From Vreelandella andesensis (GTDB lineage Bacteria; Pseudomonadota; Gammaproteobacteria; Pseudomonadales; Halomonadaceae): 64,000 bases of DNA. The notes under the pieces were generated by a model, which was not told the origin of the DNA, did no database searches, and saw only the letters and a program-made list of their open reading frames with translations. The stretch is taken from contig NZ_RZHG01000010.1 of the NCBI RefSeq assembly GCF_003989795.1, forward strand, positions 162,914-226,913. The letters are read 5' to 3'. Shown here piece after piece: positions 27,452 through 37,053 of this stretch. Positions within the stretch are counted from its first letter, which is position 1. Each line of letters starts with the position of its first letter. Both the position numbers and the translations under genes were made by a program.

Positions 27452-29491
27452 CTATTCGCTGGGGGCAAAGTCGAGTAGCACGTCACCTTGGCTAACGGTA
27501 TCGCCCGACTGGAAGTGGAACGTCTCCACGCTACCATCAACAGGCGCGGTCATGGTGTGTTCCATCTTCATCGCTTCCATGACCATCAACGGCATGCCTT
27601 TCTCAACAGAGACACCCGGCTCCACCAGCAACGCCACGACAGTGCCATTCATGGGGGCAGTCAGTGTTGATTCTGCTTCATGGTGACCGTGATCGATGGC
27701 ATCAATGCGTCGCCAGAATAGGCGAGTTTCACCGCTTGGTTCAGCCATGACCACGACATGGCCATCGCGGCGCGCTTGCAGGCGATGACGGTGTCCATTT
27801 AGTGTGACCGCCACTGCGTCGCCCGTTAGCGGTTGTAAGCTAGCCGTCAGTGTTTTATCGCCAATAGTGAGGTTCCAAAGCGATTCACCGCTTTCACGCT
27901 TCCCTTCGACAATAACCACCGCTTCATCGCTGTCAGCCGCTTGGGCACTTGCCGGGTCACATAGCGCAATACGAATCGTATGCGGGGCATTCAGGCGGAA
28001 GCCGTCGTGACGATCCCATGGGGAGTCGCTTTCACACTCTTGAGCCAGTTGGTGCAGGCCAATCAGAGCGGCGCTGGCATAGGCCTCGGTAGAGTAGCTA
28101 CGCGGTGCAAACAGCGTGGCTTCGTTACGTTCGATAAAACGCGTGTCGAGTTCAACGTTTTTAAAGCCTGGGTGATTTGCCAAGCGCTGCAGGAAGGCGC
28201 GGTTAGTCACCACGCCCTGCACATCCAATGCTGCCAAGGCGCGATTGAGCGTGGCGAGCGCCGCATCACGGTCAGCGCCATGAACAATCAGTTTGGCCAG
28301 CATGGGGTCATAGTGCATAGAAACAGCATCGCCGCTTTCTACACCACTGTCTAAGCGCACCCGATCGCTATCTAAATCGGCACCCTCTAAATCCAACGCA
28401 AAGCGAGTCAATAAGCCGGTAGCGGGCAGGAAGTCTTGCTCTGGATCTTCGGCATAAATGCGTGCTTCAAAACTATGGCCTGTGATGGTTAGCTCATCTT
28501 GTGAGCAAGGAAGTGGTTCGCCCATCGCGACGCGCAGCTGCCATTCCACTAAATCCTGGCCGGTGATCATCTCGGTGACAGGATGCTCAACCTGAAGACG
28601 AGTGTTCATCTCCATAAAGTAAAACGAGCCGTCAATGTCTAGCAAAAATTCGACGGTGCCTGCGCCCACATAACCGATCTCTTGGGCAGCTCGCACGGCA
28701 GCGTCGCCCATGGCGCTGCGTAGTTCTGCCGTCATGCCGGGGGCTGGCGCTTCTTCGATGACTTTTTGATGGCGACGCTGAACGCTGCAGTCACGCTCGA
28801 AAAGATACACGCCATTGCCATAGCGGTCGCAGAATACTTGTACTTCGACGTGGCGTGGCTGAACCAGGTATTTCTCAATCAACATACGGTCATCGCCGAA
28901 AGCCGCTTTGGATTCGCGTCGGCAGCCGTCTAGCGCTGCTTGAAATCCTTCGCCGCTTTCGACAACGCGCATGCCTTTACCACCGCCACCGGCGCTGGCT
29001 TTCAACATCACGGGATAGCTGATTTTGTCGGCTTCGCTGCGCAGGAGTGCGTCATCCTGATCGTCGCCATGATACCCAGGCACTAGCGGCACGCCAGCAT
29101 TCGCCATGCGGGCTTTTGCGGCGGATTTGTCGCCCATCGCGGCAATTGCCGACGCGGGTGGGCCAACAAAGATAATGCCTGCTTGCTCAAGGGCTTTAAC
29201 GAACCCACCGTTTTCTGAAAGGAAACCGTAGCCGGGGTGGATAGCGCCTGTGCCGGTACGTTTGGCAGCGTCGATAACTGCGTCAACGTTAAGGTAACTT
29301 TCGCGGGCGGCGGCAGGACCTAAGCGAATAGCTTCGTCGGCTTCGCGGACATGGCGAGCGGAGGCATCGGCATCTGAATAAACGGCGACGGTTTTCAGCC
29401 CCATGCGCCGGGCGGTTCGCATTACGCGGCAGGCAATCTCACCGCGGTTTGCCACCAGTAGCGTATCGAATTTTGTGTGTTCAAGCGTCAT
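27452..29491 (-). CDS. liuD: Methylcrotonyl-CoA carboxylase, biotin-carrying alpha subunit
   Basis: Carboxylates biotin with ATP and bicarbonate, then supplies the carboxyl group to LiuB for 3-methylcrotonyl-CoA. The 679-residue protein has a biotin carboxylase domain (LLVANRGEIACRVMRTAR, ATP-grasp GGGGKGMR, EMNTRLQVEHPVTE), a linker/BT domain, and a C-terminal biotinyl domain with the biotinylated Lys in VMEAMKMEHTM. It overlaps liuC by 4 nt. Confidence 0.95.
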   Translation of the reverse strand: MTLEHTKFDTLLVANRGEIACRVMRTARRMGLKTVAVYSDADASARHVREADEAIRLGPAAARESYLNVDAVIDAAKRTGTGAIHPGYGFLSENGGFVKALEQAGIIFVGPPASAIAAMGDKSAAKARMANAGVPLVPGYHGDDQDDALLRSEADKISYPVMLKASAGGGGKGMRVVESGEGFQAALDGCRRESKAAFGDDRMLIEKYLVQPRHVEVQVFCDRYGNGVYLFERDCSVQRRHQKVIEEAPAPGMTAELRSAMGDAAVRAAQEIGYVGAGTVEFLLDIDGSFYFMEMNTRLQVEHPVTEMITGQDLVEWQLRVAMGEPLPCSQDELTITGHSFEARIYAEDPEQDFLPATGLLTRFALDLEGADLDSDRVRLDSGVESGDAVSMHYDPMLAKLIVHGADRDAALATLNRALAALDVQGVVTNRAFLQRLANHPGFKNVELDTRFIERNEATLFAPRSYSTEAYASAALIGLHQLAQECESDSPWDRHDGFRLNAPHTIRIALCDPASAQAADSDEAVVIVEGKRESGESLWNLTIGDKTLTASLQPLTGDAVAVTLNGHRHRLQARRDGHVVVMAEPSGETRLFWRRIDAIDHGHHEAESTLTAPMNGTVVALLVEPGVSVEKGMPLMVMEAMKMEHTMTAPVDGSVETFHFQSGDTVSQGDVLLDFAPSE

Positions 29492-30321
29492 GAGCGTGGC
29501 TCCGCAGCATTGTTATGTTCTTGAAGGCCAGACGGTTGCGTCCAGGCCGGGCGGCGCTTTTCAAAAAAGCTGGATAAGCCTTCTTGGCCTTCTTGGCTCA
29601 CCCGGAGTTTGGCAATGACGTGGCAGGTATGCTCTCGGGTAACATCGCTATCGGGCGCCTGGGCCACGCTCGCGAGCAATGCTTTGGTCGCCCGCTGAGC
29701 TTGGGGAGAGCCCCCAAGAAGGGTGTCAAGCATGTCGTTTACCGCACTATCCAGCGCATCGTGCTCAACGACTTGGTGGGCTAAGCCGAGTGCCAGTGCC
29801 GTTGGCGCATCTATTACTTCAGCGGTGAGTGCGTAGCGCCGCAGTTGACGTTCGCCAAGTGCACGCTGTACGTAAGGGCTAATCACCGCAGGTGATAGGC
29901 CAATTTTTACTTCCGACAGACAGAATTTAGCTTTATCTGAAGCGACCACCAGATCGCAACAAGCGGCAAGACCTACCGCGCCACCAAAAGCCGCCCCCTG
30001 TACACGGCAAATGGTAGGGCAGGGCAAGGTGTCTAGCCCGAACATAAGTGCTGATAGCTTACGAGAGTCAGCTAGGTTGTCTTCAAGGCTGTAATCGACC
30101 ATGCGCTTCATCCAGTTAAGGTCAGCGCCAGCAGAGAAACTTTTACCTTCGGACCCAAGTACTACCGCCCGAACATCACCGGCGTTGGCAAGCGCATGCA
30201 AGTCGTCTAGATGCGTATTTAATTCGGCGATTAAGCTATCGTCAAAGGCGTTATGCACCTCTGGACGGTTTAAGGTCAGGCGTGCCACGCCTTTATCAAT
30301 CAATAGCGTTGAGTAAGCCAT
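29488..30321 (-). CDS. liuC: Methylglutaconyl-CoA hydratase
   Basis: Crotonase-family enzyme hydrating 3-methylglutaconyl-CoA to HMG-CoA. The 277 residues include the CoA-binding/oxyanion segment KSFSAGADLNWMKRM and the second oxyanion region QGAAFGGAVGLAACCD, followed by SEVKIGLSPAVISPYV. It sits between the two carboxylase subunits, the standard liu order, and overlaps liuD by 4 nt. Confidence 0.93.
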   Translation of the reverse strand: MAYSTLLIDKGVARLTLNRPEVHNAFDDSLIAELNTHLDDLHALANAGDVRAVVLGSEGKSFSAGADLNWMKRMVDYSLEDNLADSRKLSALMFGLDTLPCPTICRVQGAAFGGAVGLAACCDLVVASDKAKFCLSEVKIGLSPAVISPYVQRALGERQLRRYALTAEVIDAPTALALGLAHQVVEHDALDSAVNDMLDTLLGGSPQAQRATKALLASVAQAPDSDVTREHTCHVIAKLRVSQEGQEGLSSFFEKRRPAWTQPSGLQEHNNAAEPRS

Positions 30322-30332
30322 AGTGTTCGCCC

Positions 30333-31940
30333 TTACATCCGGAACACGCCGAAGCGTGTCTCTTCGACGTCAGCATTCATTGCGGCGGCCAGAGAAAGCC
30401 CAAGAACGTCGCGTGTTTGTAACGGGTCGATCACGCCGTCATCCCATAGGCGGGCGCTGGCATAGTAGGGGTGTCCCTGGTGCTCGTACTGCTCACGGGT
30501 GGGCTTTTTGAAGGCCTCTTCTTCCTCTTTAGTCCACTCGCGGCCATCGCGCTCATACTGCTCACGTTTTACCTGGGAGAGTACACCTGCTGCCTGCTCG
30601 CCACCCATTACCGAAATACGCGCATTGGGCCACATGAACAGCAGGTTGGGATCGTAGGCGCGGCCACACATACCGTAGTTACCCGCACCAAAACTGCCGC
30701 CAATCAGAACAGTGAACTTAGGGACTTTAGCGCATGCCACGGCCGTCACTAACTTCGCACCGTGCTTAGCGATCCCTTCATGCTCGTACTTAGACCCAAC
30801 CATGAAGCCAGTAATGTTCTGCAGGAAGACCAGTGGAATCTTGCGCTGGGCGCATAGCTCGATAAAGTGCGCACCTTTTACAGCGCTTTCTGAAAACAGC
30901 ACGCCGTTATTGGCCACGATGCCCACCGGATAGCCGTGGATATGGGCAAAGCCAGTGACCAAGGTGTCGCCGTAGTAGCGCTTGAATTCATCAAAGTCAG
31001 AGCTATCGACAATCCGCCCGATCACTTCGCGAACGTCGTAAGGCTTTTTAAGGTCGGTGCCGACAATGCCATACAACTCAGAAGGATCAAGCGTTGGTGG
31101 CTTGGGCGCTTGCATGGCGAGCTTGCCACGCTTTTGCCAGTTTAAACGGGATACGCAAGCGCGAGCCAACTGCAGGGCATGGGCATCATTTTCAGCATAA
31201 TGGTCAGCCACACCGCTCACTTTAGCGTGAACATCCGCACCGCCTAGGTCTTCAGCGCTAATGCTTTCACCGGTGGCAGCTTTTACCAACGGCGGGCCGC
31301 CTAAGAAAATAGTGCCCTGCTCTTTAACGATAATCGACTCATCAGCCATGGCGGGAACATAAGCGCCGCCCGCGGTGCAGGAACCCATCACCACGGCGAT
31401 TTGAGGAATGCCTTCAGCAGACATGGTGGCTTGATTGTAAAAAATACGCCCGAAATGATCACGATCAGGGAACACTTCATCCTGGCGGGGCAAGAAAGCA
31501 CCGCCGGAATCCACCAAATAAATACACGGTAAGCGGTGCTTGCGTGCGATTTCTTGGGCACGCAGGTGTTTTTTCACCGTTAGCGGAAAGTAGGTGCCAC
31601 CTTTAACCGTGGCGTCATTAGCCACAATCACACACTCAACGCCAGAAACCCGGCCAATGCCTGTCACCACGCCTGCGGCAGGTATGTCGCTATCGTAAAC
31701 GTGATGGGCCGCCAATGCGGAAAATTCTAGAAATGGCGAGCCTTCGTCAATTAAATGATCGATACGGTCACGCACGAATAGTTTGCCGCGGCTTTCATGG
31801 CGCTCACGAGCCTTGTGGCCACCGCCCTGGGCAACGGCAGCGGTCAATTCTCGTAACTTGGAAACTTCCCCAAGCATAGATGCTGCGTTGGTTTGAAAGA
31901 CATCGCTGCGGGGATTGATCTGTGTAGAGATAGTGCTCAT
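30333..31940 (-). CDS. liuB: Methylcrotonyl-CoA carboxylase, carboxyltransferase beta subunit
   Basis: Transfers CO2 from biotin on LiuD to 3-methylcrotonyl-CoA. The 535-residue product has the acyl-CoA carboxyltransferase N and C domains with [49 protein letters not shown] and [14 protein letters not shown], characteristic of methylcrotonyl- rather than propionyl-CoA carboxylases. ATG 31940 is chosen (MSTISTQ) with AAGGGA upstream; the frame is open a further 14 codons into the liuA end. Confidence 0.95.
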   Translation of the reverse strand: MSTISTQINPRSDVFQTNAASMLGEVSKLRELTAAVAQGGGHKARERHESRGKLFVRDRIDHLIDEGSPFLEFSALAAHHVYDSDIPAAGVVTGIGRVSGVECVIVANDATVKGGTYFPLTVKKHLRAQEIARKHRLPCIYLVDSGGAFLPRQDEVFPDRDHFGRIFYNQATMSAEGIPQIAVVMGSCTAGGAYVPAMADESIIVKEQGTIFLGGPPLVKAATGESISAEDLGGADVHAKVSGVADHYAENDAHALQLARACVSRLNWQKRGKLAMQAPKPPTLDPSELYGIVGTDLKKPYDVREVIGRIVDSSDFDEFKRYYGDTLVTGFAHIHGYPVGIVANNGVLFSESAVKGAHFIELCAQRKIPLVFLQNITGFMVGSKYEHEGIAKHGAKLVTAVACAKVPKFTVLIGGSFGAGNYGMCGRAYDPNLLFMWPNARISVMGGEQAAGVLSQVKREQYERDGREWTKEEEEAFKKPTREQYEHQGHPYYASARLWDDGVIDPLQTRDVLGLSLAAAMNADVEETRFGVFRM

Positions 31941-31950
31941 GGCGCGTCCC

Positions 31951-33120
31951 TTACTTTGTTTCGTTGAAGAGTTCGCGGCCAATCAGCATCCGGCGAATTT
32001 CGCTGGTGCCCGCGCCAATTTCATACAGTTTGGCATCACGCAGAAGGCGACCAGTGGGATACTCATTGATATAGCCGTTGCCGCCCAGTAACTGAATAGC
32101 ATCGAGCGCGACCTGGGTGGCCTTTTCTGCGCAGTAAAGAATGACACCGGCAGCGTCTTTACGAGAGGTTTGTCCACGGTCGCAGGCGCCAGCCACAGCG
32201 TACAAGTAGGCACGACAGGCATTCAGCGTGGTGTACATGTCCGCCACTTTTCCTTGCACCAACTGGAACTCGCCAATTGACTGGTTGAACTGCTTACGTT
32301 CGTGAATGTAAGGCAAAACAACGTCCATAGCGGCTTGCATGATGCCGATAGGGCCAGCAGCCAGTACGGCGCGCTCGTAATCCAATCCGCTCATCAATAC
32401 TCGTACGCCTTTGCCAACGTCACCTAGCACGTTTTCAGCAGGTACTTTGCAGTCTTGGAAAACTAGCTCGCAGGTATTGGAGCCACGCATGCCCAGTTTG
32501 TCGAGCTTCTGTGCGGTAGTGAAGCCCGGCATGCCTTTTTCGACGATAAAAGCCGTAATGCCTTTGGAGCCTGCGTCTGGGTCGGTTTTGGCATAGACCA
32601 CCAGTACGTCAGCGTCGGGGCCATTGGTGATCCACATTTTATTGCCGTTAAGAATGTAGTGATCACCGTCTAGTTTGGCACGCAGCTGCATTGACACGAC
32701 ATCAGACCCCGCGCCTGGCTCCGACATTGCCAGAGCGCCCACGTAGTCGCCGCTGATCAGCTTAGGCAAGTATTTCTCTTTTTGTTCAGCGGTGGCGTTA
32801 ATTTTTAACTGGTTGACGCACAGGTTTGAGTGCGCACCGTAGGAAAGCGCGACAGAGGCGCTTGCCCGTGAAATTTCTTCCATCGCGATGCAGTGGGCCA
32901 AATAGCCCATGCCGCTGCCACCATCTTCTTCGGAAACAGTAATCCCTAACAGACCCATGTCGCCAAATTTCTTCCATAGATCGTTAGGGAATTCGTTGTT
33001 GCGGTCGATTTCAGCGGCGCGAGGAGCAATTTCGCTAGCGGCAAAGGCGTTGACCTGCTCGCGCAGCATGTTCAGTTCATCGTCGAGGCCAAAATTGAGT
33101 TCTGAATAGTGGGTAAACAT
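31951..33120 (-). CDS. liuA: Isovaleryl-CoA dehydrogenase
   Basis: FAD-dependent oxidation of isovaleryl-CoA to 3-methylcrotonyl-CoA. The 389-residue protein has FAD-binding segments [13 protein letters not shown] and [14 protein letters not shown]. The catalytic Glu is predicted in [12 protein letters not shown], the position specific to isovaleryl-CoA dehydrogenases. The canonical position used by other family members is replaced in [15 protein letters not shown] 33120 follows AAGGTG; TTG 33126 is a weaker alternative. It starts only 6 nt after the liuR stop. Confidence 0.95.
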   Translation of the reverse strand: MFTHYSELNFGLDDELNMLREQVNAFAASEIAPRAAEIDRNNEFPNDLWKKFGDMGLLGITVSEEDGGSGMGYLAHCIAMEEISRASASVALSYGAHSNLCVNQLKINATAEQKEKYLPKLISGDYVGALAMSEPGAGSDVVSMQLRAKLDGDHYILNGNKMWITNGPDADVLVVYAKTDPDAGSKGITAFIVEKGMPGFTTAQKLDKLGMRGSNTCELVFQDCKVPAENVLGDVGKGVRVLMSGLDYERAVLAAGPIGIMQAAMDVVLPYIHERKQFNQSIGEFQLVQGKVADMYTTLNACRAYLYAVAGACDRGQTSRKDAAGVILYCAEKATQVALDAIQLLGGNGYINEYPTGRLLRDAKLYEIGAGTSEIRRMLIGRELFNETK

Positions 33121-33126
33121 GGTCAA

Positions 33127-33534
33127 TCACCTTGTCATTGTTAAAGGGGGCTTTTCATCAAGTTCTTCAAGTGCTTGGCGACAACGAATTTCAGCGCTCT
33201 CAAGCTCTAGCTGAACCATTGTTATGTCTTTCATTTGTTGCTCTAGCGCCGCTTTACGCTCGCTGATCTTGCTTAACATTAGATGCAACTGCTTTTCACT
33301 GCCGCTGCGAGTTTCATCCCACAGCTCGAATAATTCGCGAATTTCTGCCAGGGAAAACCCGAGTCGCTTACCACGAAGCGTTAACTTCAGTCGTACGCGA
33401 TCCTTACTGCCGTAAACACGTGTTTGGCCGCGGCGGGTGGGGTGAAGTAGCTCCTGGTCTTCATAAAACCGGATGCTGCGAGTAGTAACGTCGAACTCGC
33501 TGGCCAGTTCGCTGATCGTGTAGGTTTTGCTCAT
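33127..33534 (-). CDS. liuR: MerR-family regulator of leucine/branched-chain catabolism
   Basis: One-component regulator expected to repress the liu genes until a pathway CoA intermediate accumulates (known behaviour of LiuR in proteobacteria). The 135-residue protein has the winged helix-turn-helix YTISELASEFDVTTRSIRFY followed by YEDQELLHPTRRGQTRVY, then a long dimerisation coiled coil (EKQLHLMLSKISERKAALEQ). It lacks a sizeable effector domain. ATG 33534 is chosen; ATG 33540 and TTG 33552 are also in frame. It is the first gene of the operon, 63 nt from a perfect 16-bp palindrome. Confidence 0.92.
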   Translation of the reverse strand: MSKTYTISELASEFDVTTRSIRFYEDQELLHPTRRGQTRVYGSKDRVRLKLTLRGKRLGFSLAEIRELFELWDETRSGSEKQLHLMLSKISERKAALEQQMKDITMVQLELESAEIRCRQALEELDEKPPLTMTR

Positions 33535-33596
33535 TATCATTATTCTCGTCAATAGGGGATGTCCCTATGGAACACTGACCATGAGGCTAAAACAAG

Positions 33597-33612
33597 TTTA
33601 CGTTAACGTAAA
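33597..33612 (-). promoter_or_regulatory. LiuR-type operator (perfect palindrome)
   Basis: The sequence TTTACGTTAACGTAAA is a perfect 16-bp palindrome in the spacer upstream of liuR. Its placement before the MerR-type regulator gene and the liu operon makes autoregulation by LiuR the simplest reading (inference; a binding assay or regulon alignment would be decisive). Confidence 0.8.
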
Positions 33613-33892
33613 GCAGTTGTTGTGCATTTGTGATTTGCTTGATTTTTTTATAAGCTATTGAAAAATATTAAATTAGATTGTTAACTTGAAGAATCATTAA
33701 ACAAGCGTAGACCAAAGTTGTAATTGTAATACCCCTCAAGTGATTGCTAGTTTGCACCTACACCTTACGTTCAGGTAAGGGTGTGTTGCCGGCTAACGAG
33801 TTTCACTGATGAAGTGGTTGGTGAAACGTCAGCACCCAACACCCGGATACAAGAACACCCGAACACAAGAACAAAAAGAGGCTTATCACTCC
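33613..33892. other. AT-rich divergent spacer between liuR and the ABC importer
   Basis: About 280 noncoding bases. It contains an inverted repeat CACCTTAC (33761-33768) and GTAAGGGTG (33775-33783, one bulged base), which resembles a regulator site. No convincing -35/-10 pair was recognised. The in-frame ATG at 33809 is not preferred as a start for the following gene because homology to LivG-type proteins begins only after 33893. Confidence 0.55.
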
Positions 33893-34681
33893 ATGCGTGC
33901 AGACGATGTTCTTAATGGCCCAGTGCTCGAAACCAGAGGGCTGACCAAAGAATTCCGCGGTTTTACCGCCGTGGATAACGTTAATCTCAGTGTTCAAGAA
34001 GGGCATATTCACGCCCTGATTGGGCCAAACGGTGCAGGGAAGACCACCTTTTTTAACTTGCTAACCAAGTTCCTGCCGCCTACACGTGGAGAAATTATTT
34101 ATCGCGGTAAGCCCATTACTAGTAAGAAATCTAACGAGATTGCGCAGTTGGGGCTGGTGCGTTCATTTCAAATTTCAGCAGTGTTTGCCCATATGACGGC
34201 GCTGGAAAATGTGCGGGTCGCGTTGCAGCGTCAATTAGGTACATCGTTTCACTTCTGGAAGTCAGAAAAGACGTTGGACCACCTTAACGAGCGAGCCCTG
34301 GAGCTACTCGAAGAGGTTGGCCTGCGTGAATACGCCGATACGTTAACGGTAGAAATGCCTTATGGCCGAAAGCGCGCGCTTGAAGTTGCTACCACGCTGG
34401 CGCTAGACCCTACGATGATGTTGTTAGATGAACCAACCCAAGGCATGGGCGCAGAAGACGTTGACCGCATCGTGGCGTTAATCAAGCGTGTCTCGAAAGG
34501 GCGCACAGTATTGATGGTGGAGCACAACTTGAGCGTGGTTAGCCGACTTTGCGACCGCATTACGGTCTTGGCGCGTGGCGCAGTACTAGCCGAAGGCGAC
34601 TATGACGAAGTTTCGCGCAATCCGCTGGTGCGTGAGGCTTATATGGGCAGTGACGCTGCTGAAGAGGAGGCTGCCGTATGA
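33893..34681 (+). CDS. ABC importer ATP-binding protein, LivG type
   Basis: Nucleotide-binding subunit of a branched-chain-amino-acid/amide class (HAAT) importer. The 262-residue protein has Walker A IGPNGAGKTT, the Q-loop region SFQISAVFAHMTALENV, signature PYGRKRALEVATTL and Walker B MMLLDEPTQGM. ATG 33893 has AGAGG 11 nt upstream; 28 more in-frame codons exist upstream to ATG 33809 but look noncoding. It overlaps the next ATPase gene by 4 nt. Confidence 0.9.
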   Translation: MRADDVLNGPVLETRGLTKEFRGFTAVDNVNLSVQEGHIHALIGPNGAGKTTFFNLLTKFLPPTRGEIIYRGKPITSKKSNEIAQLGLVRSFQISAVFAHMTALENVRVALQRQLGTSFHFWKSEKTLDHLNERALELLEEVGLREYADTLTVEMPYGRKRALEVATTLALDPTMMLLDEPTQGMGAEDVDRIVALIKRVSKGRTVLMVEHNLSVVSRLCDRITVLARGAVLAEGDYDEVSRNPLVREAYMGSDAAEEEAAV

Positions 34682-35430
34682 ATACTGCTGAAGCCCACAA
34701 CGCTAATGAGTTTGCGGACTCTCAAACGACGTTAGAAATGCTTAGAGTGCACGATTTGCACGCTTTCTACGGCGAATCCCACATTCTTCACGGCGTAAAT
34801 TTCGATGTTAAGCGCGGTGAGTTGGTCACACTGCTTGGCCGCAACGGGGCGGGACGAAGCACCACGCTAAAATCTATTATGAATATGGTCGGGCGTCGTA
34901 CTGGCTCCATCGTGATTAATGGCAACGAAACGTTGACGATGAAGGCGCACCATATTCCACGGCTAGGTATTGGTTACTGCCCTGAAGAGCGCGGTATTTT
35001 TGCCAGCCTAGATGTGCATGAAAATTTATTGCTTCCGCCCACGGTACGTTCTGGCGGCATGAGCCTAGATGAAATCTACGGCATGTTTCCTAATCTTTAC
35101 GAACGTCGCAAAAGCCAAGGCACACGGCTTTCCGGTGGTGAGCAGCAGATGCTGGCCATGGCGCGTATTTTGCGCACCGGTGCGCGGCTTCTCTTGCTGG
35201 ATGAAATTACCGAAGGGTTAGCTCCCGTTATCGTGCAAAAACTCGGCGAGGTACTCATGCAGCTAAAAGAGCGGGGCATGACCATTGTCCTGGTCGAGCA
35301 AAACTTCCGCTTTGCAGCGCCATTGGCAGATCGTCATTTTGTCATGGACCACGGTCAGATTGTTGAAGAGATCAGCGCTGAACAGCTTCCGTCACGTCGA
35401 GACCATCTCAATACCATGCTGGGGGTATAA
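34678..35430 (+). CDS. ABC importer ATP-binding protein, LivF type, with Walker A Lys-to-Arg
   Basis: Second nucleotide-binding subunit of the HAAT importer. The 250 residues include Walker A LLGRNGAGRSTTLKS, signature RLSGGEQQMLAMAR and Walker B RLLLLDEITEGLAP. The invariant Walker A Lys is replaced by Arg (codon CGA near 34854) and the usual DEPT reads DEIT. I recall similar changes from a subgroup of LivF-like proteins, so this is probably not a sequencing error, but it may make the subunit weak or regulatory. Start overlaps the LivG-like gene (ATGA). Confidence 0.9.
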   Translation: MNTAEAHNANEFADSQTTLEMLRVHDLHAFYGESHILHGVNFDVKRGELVTLLGRNGAGRSTTLKSIMNMVGRRTGSIVINGNETLTMKAHHIPRLGIGYCPEERGIFASLDVHENLLLPPTVRSGGMSLDEIYGMFPNLYERRKSQGTRLSGGEQQMLAMARILRTGARLLLLDEITEGLAPVIVQKLGEVLMQLKERGMTIVLVEQNFRFAAPLADRHFVMDHGQIVEEISAEQLPSRRDHLNTMLGV

Positions 35431-35542
35431 CGCCGACCTAGATCATTAATATCGCATCAGCTAAACAGTATGTGCAGTACAAGATTAATAACACTAAACG
35501 TTCTGTAAGCACTTTATTCGTACGTCGTAACACAACAAAAAA

Positions 35543-35555
35543 GGCCCCGAGGGCC
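35543..35555 (+). other. Small hairpin before the substrate-binding-protein gene
   Basis: GGCCC-CGA-GGGCC directly before the AGGAG ribosome-binding site of the gene at 35567, preceded by an A-run. It may stabilise the 3' part of the transcript or tune expression of the abundant binding protein (inference). Confidence 0.5.
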
Positions 35556-35566
35556 AGGAGACGAAC

Positions 35567-36790
35567 ATGACCTTTATGAAAAAAACACTGACCGCTAGCA
35601 TCGCCGTTGCCGCTGCTTCTAGCATGGCGATATCCACCGCTCACGCAGAAATTAGCGATAACGAAGTTCGTATTGGTTACCTAGCTGATATGTCAGGCAC
35701 GTATCGCGATCTTGCTGGACCAGGCGGCCAAACGGCAATGGAAATGGCGGTTGCTGATTTTGGTGGCAGTGTGAATGGCTCGCCCATCGTCATCTTTAGT
35801 GCTGATGACCGTAACAGCGCTGACGTCGGTGCTAACACGGTTCGTGAGTGGATCGACCAGCGTAATGTCGACATGGTGGGCGGCCTGGTAGCGTCCTCGG
35901 TGTCTATCGCGGTCACTAAGGTGCTTGAAGAAAACAATGGCTTGGGCATCGTATCGGGCTCTGCTGCATCAAGTATCACCAATGAGCACTGTACGCCGAA
36001 TCACATTCACTGGGTATACGACACTTACCCGCTGGCAAACGGTACCGCGAAAGCAGTCGTAGAGCAGGGTGGTGACAGCTGGTTCTTGTTAACGGCGGAT
36101 TATGCTTTCGGCCATGCGCTAGAAGCGGATGTCACCAATGTCGTAGAAGCTAACGGCGGTGAAGTTGTTGGTGGCATTCGCCATCCATTCCCAACAAGCG
36201 ATTTCTCCTCGTACATCCTTCAGGCCCAAGGCTCTGGCGCGAAGATTGTTGGTTTGGCTAACGCCGGTGCTGATACCGTTAACGCGATTACCACGGCTAG
36301 CCAGTTTGGTTTGACCCAGAGTGGCCAGCAGTTAGCAGGCCTGCTGATTTTCCTAAACGACGTTCACGCGCTAGGTTTAGAATCTACTCAAGGCCTGCTG
36401 CTAACCACTGGCTGGTATTGGGACATGGATGAACAGTCTCGTGAATGGTCAGAGCGGTACTTTGAAGAAGTTGGCCGTATGCCTACCATGGTTCAAGCAG
36501 GTATCTACTCAAGCACCATGCATTACCTGAAAGCCATAGAAGCAGCGGGTACCGATGACCCTGAAGTTGTACGTGCCCAGATGGCTGATATGCCTATTGA
36601 AGACTTCTTTGCGCGTAACGGTTCCATTCGTGAAGATGGCCGCATGATCCATGACATGTACCTTGCCCAAGTAAAAACGCCGGAAGAGTCTACCGGTGAG
36701 TGGGATCTTTACGAAATCCTCAGCACCATTCCTGCCGATGAAGCCTATCGTCCGCTCTCTGAAAGCCAGTGCAAACTGGTTCAAAACTAA
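35567..36790 (+). CDS. ABC importer periplasmic substrate-binding protein
   Basis: Type I periplasmic binding protein of the branched-chain-amino-acid/amide family, 407 residues. It has a Sec signal peptide (MTFMKKTLTASIAVAAAS to about THAEI, cleavage after AHA). The mature part begins VRIGYLADMSGTYRDLAGPGG, a typical HAAT start with the ligand-binding Ser/Thr region, followed by VGGLVASSVSIAVTKVLEE. AGGAG lies 6 nt upstream of ATG 35567. The ligand cannot be read directly; the position between leucine and valine catabolic operons suggests branched-chain amino acids or related acids. Confidence 0.88.
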   Translation: MTFMKKTLTASIAVAAASSMAISTAHAEISDNEVRIGYLADMSGTYRDLAGPGGQTAMEMAVADFGGSVNGSPIVIFSADDRNSADVGANTVREWIDQRNVDMVGGLVASSVSIAVTKVLEENNGLGIVSGSAASSITNEHCTPNHIHWVYDTYPLANGTAKAVVEQGGDSWFLLTADYAFGHALEADVTNVVEANGGEVVGGIRHPFPTSDFSSYILQAQGSGAKIVGLANAGADTVNAITTASQFGLTQSGQQLAGLLIFLNDVHALGLESTQGLLLTTGWYWDMDEQSREWSERYFEEVGRMPTMVQAGIYSSTMHYLKAIEAAGTDDPEVVRAQMADMPIEDFFARNGSIREDGRMIHDMYLAQVKTPEESTGEWDLYEILSTIPADEAYRPLSESQCKLVQN

Positions 36791-36800
36791 GCGCTTGTAA

Positions 36801-36880
36801 GCTTAAGTGCTGAGAAATTTAAGTACTTAGCAATTTAAGTACTTAGAAACTTTAGCACTTAGAAACTTTAGCACTTAGAA
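36801..36880 (+). repeat. Five tandem 16-bp repeats inside the importer operon
   Basis: Five contiguous 16-nt units (36801-36816, 36817-36832, 36833-36848, 36849-36864, 36865-36880) of the type AYTTTAGYACTTAGAA, the last two identical. They lie directly after the substrate-binding-protein stop and before the LivH-type gene. Most units hold an AAGTACTT- or AGCACTT-like core with dyad character. There are no unique spacers, so this is not CRISPR. Confidence 0.9.
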
Positions 36881-37053
36881 ACCAAGCGGTTAAATCGTCG
36901 AGTTGTTCAAGCCATATTGGATGGCTCGGCGGTTTATGTAACCCGCTAGGTGTTATTGAAAAAGGCGCTTTTGTAAACGCTTCTAAAAAATAGGCAACAC
37001 GCAGGGGTGGTAGCAGGCGCTACCATCAGCTTGGCGGCGAGGAGAGTCATACA
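36881..37053 (+). other. Noncoding spacer with two hairpins before the permease genes
   Basis: Contains AGCCAT-ATTGG-ATGGCT near 36910-36926 and TGGTAGC-AGGC-GCTACCA at 37008-37025. Neither is followed by a T-run. Together with the 16-bp repeats they give a 263-nt spacer that probably sets binding-protein versus permease levels (inference). GGAGA at 37041-37045 serves the next gene. Confidence 0.55.

Noticed and set aside
36801..36880. Possible CRISPR array
   Set aside because: Repeats are 16 bp and directly contiguous without unique spacers, and no cas gene is present.
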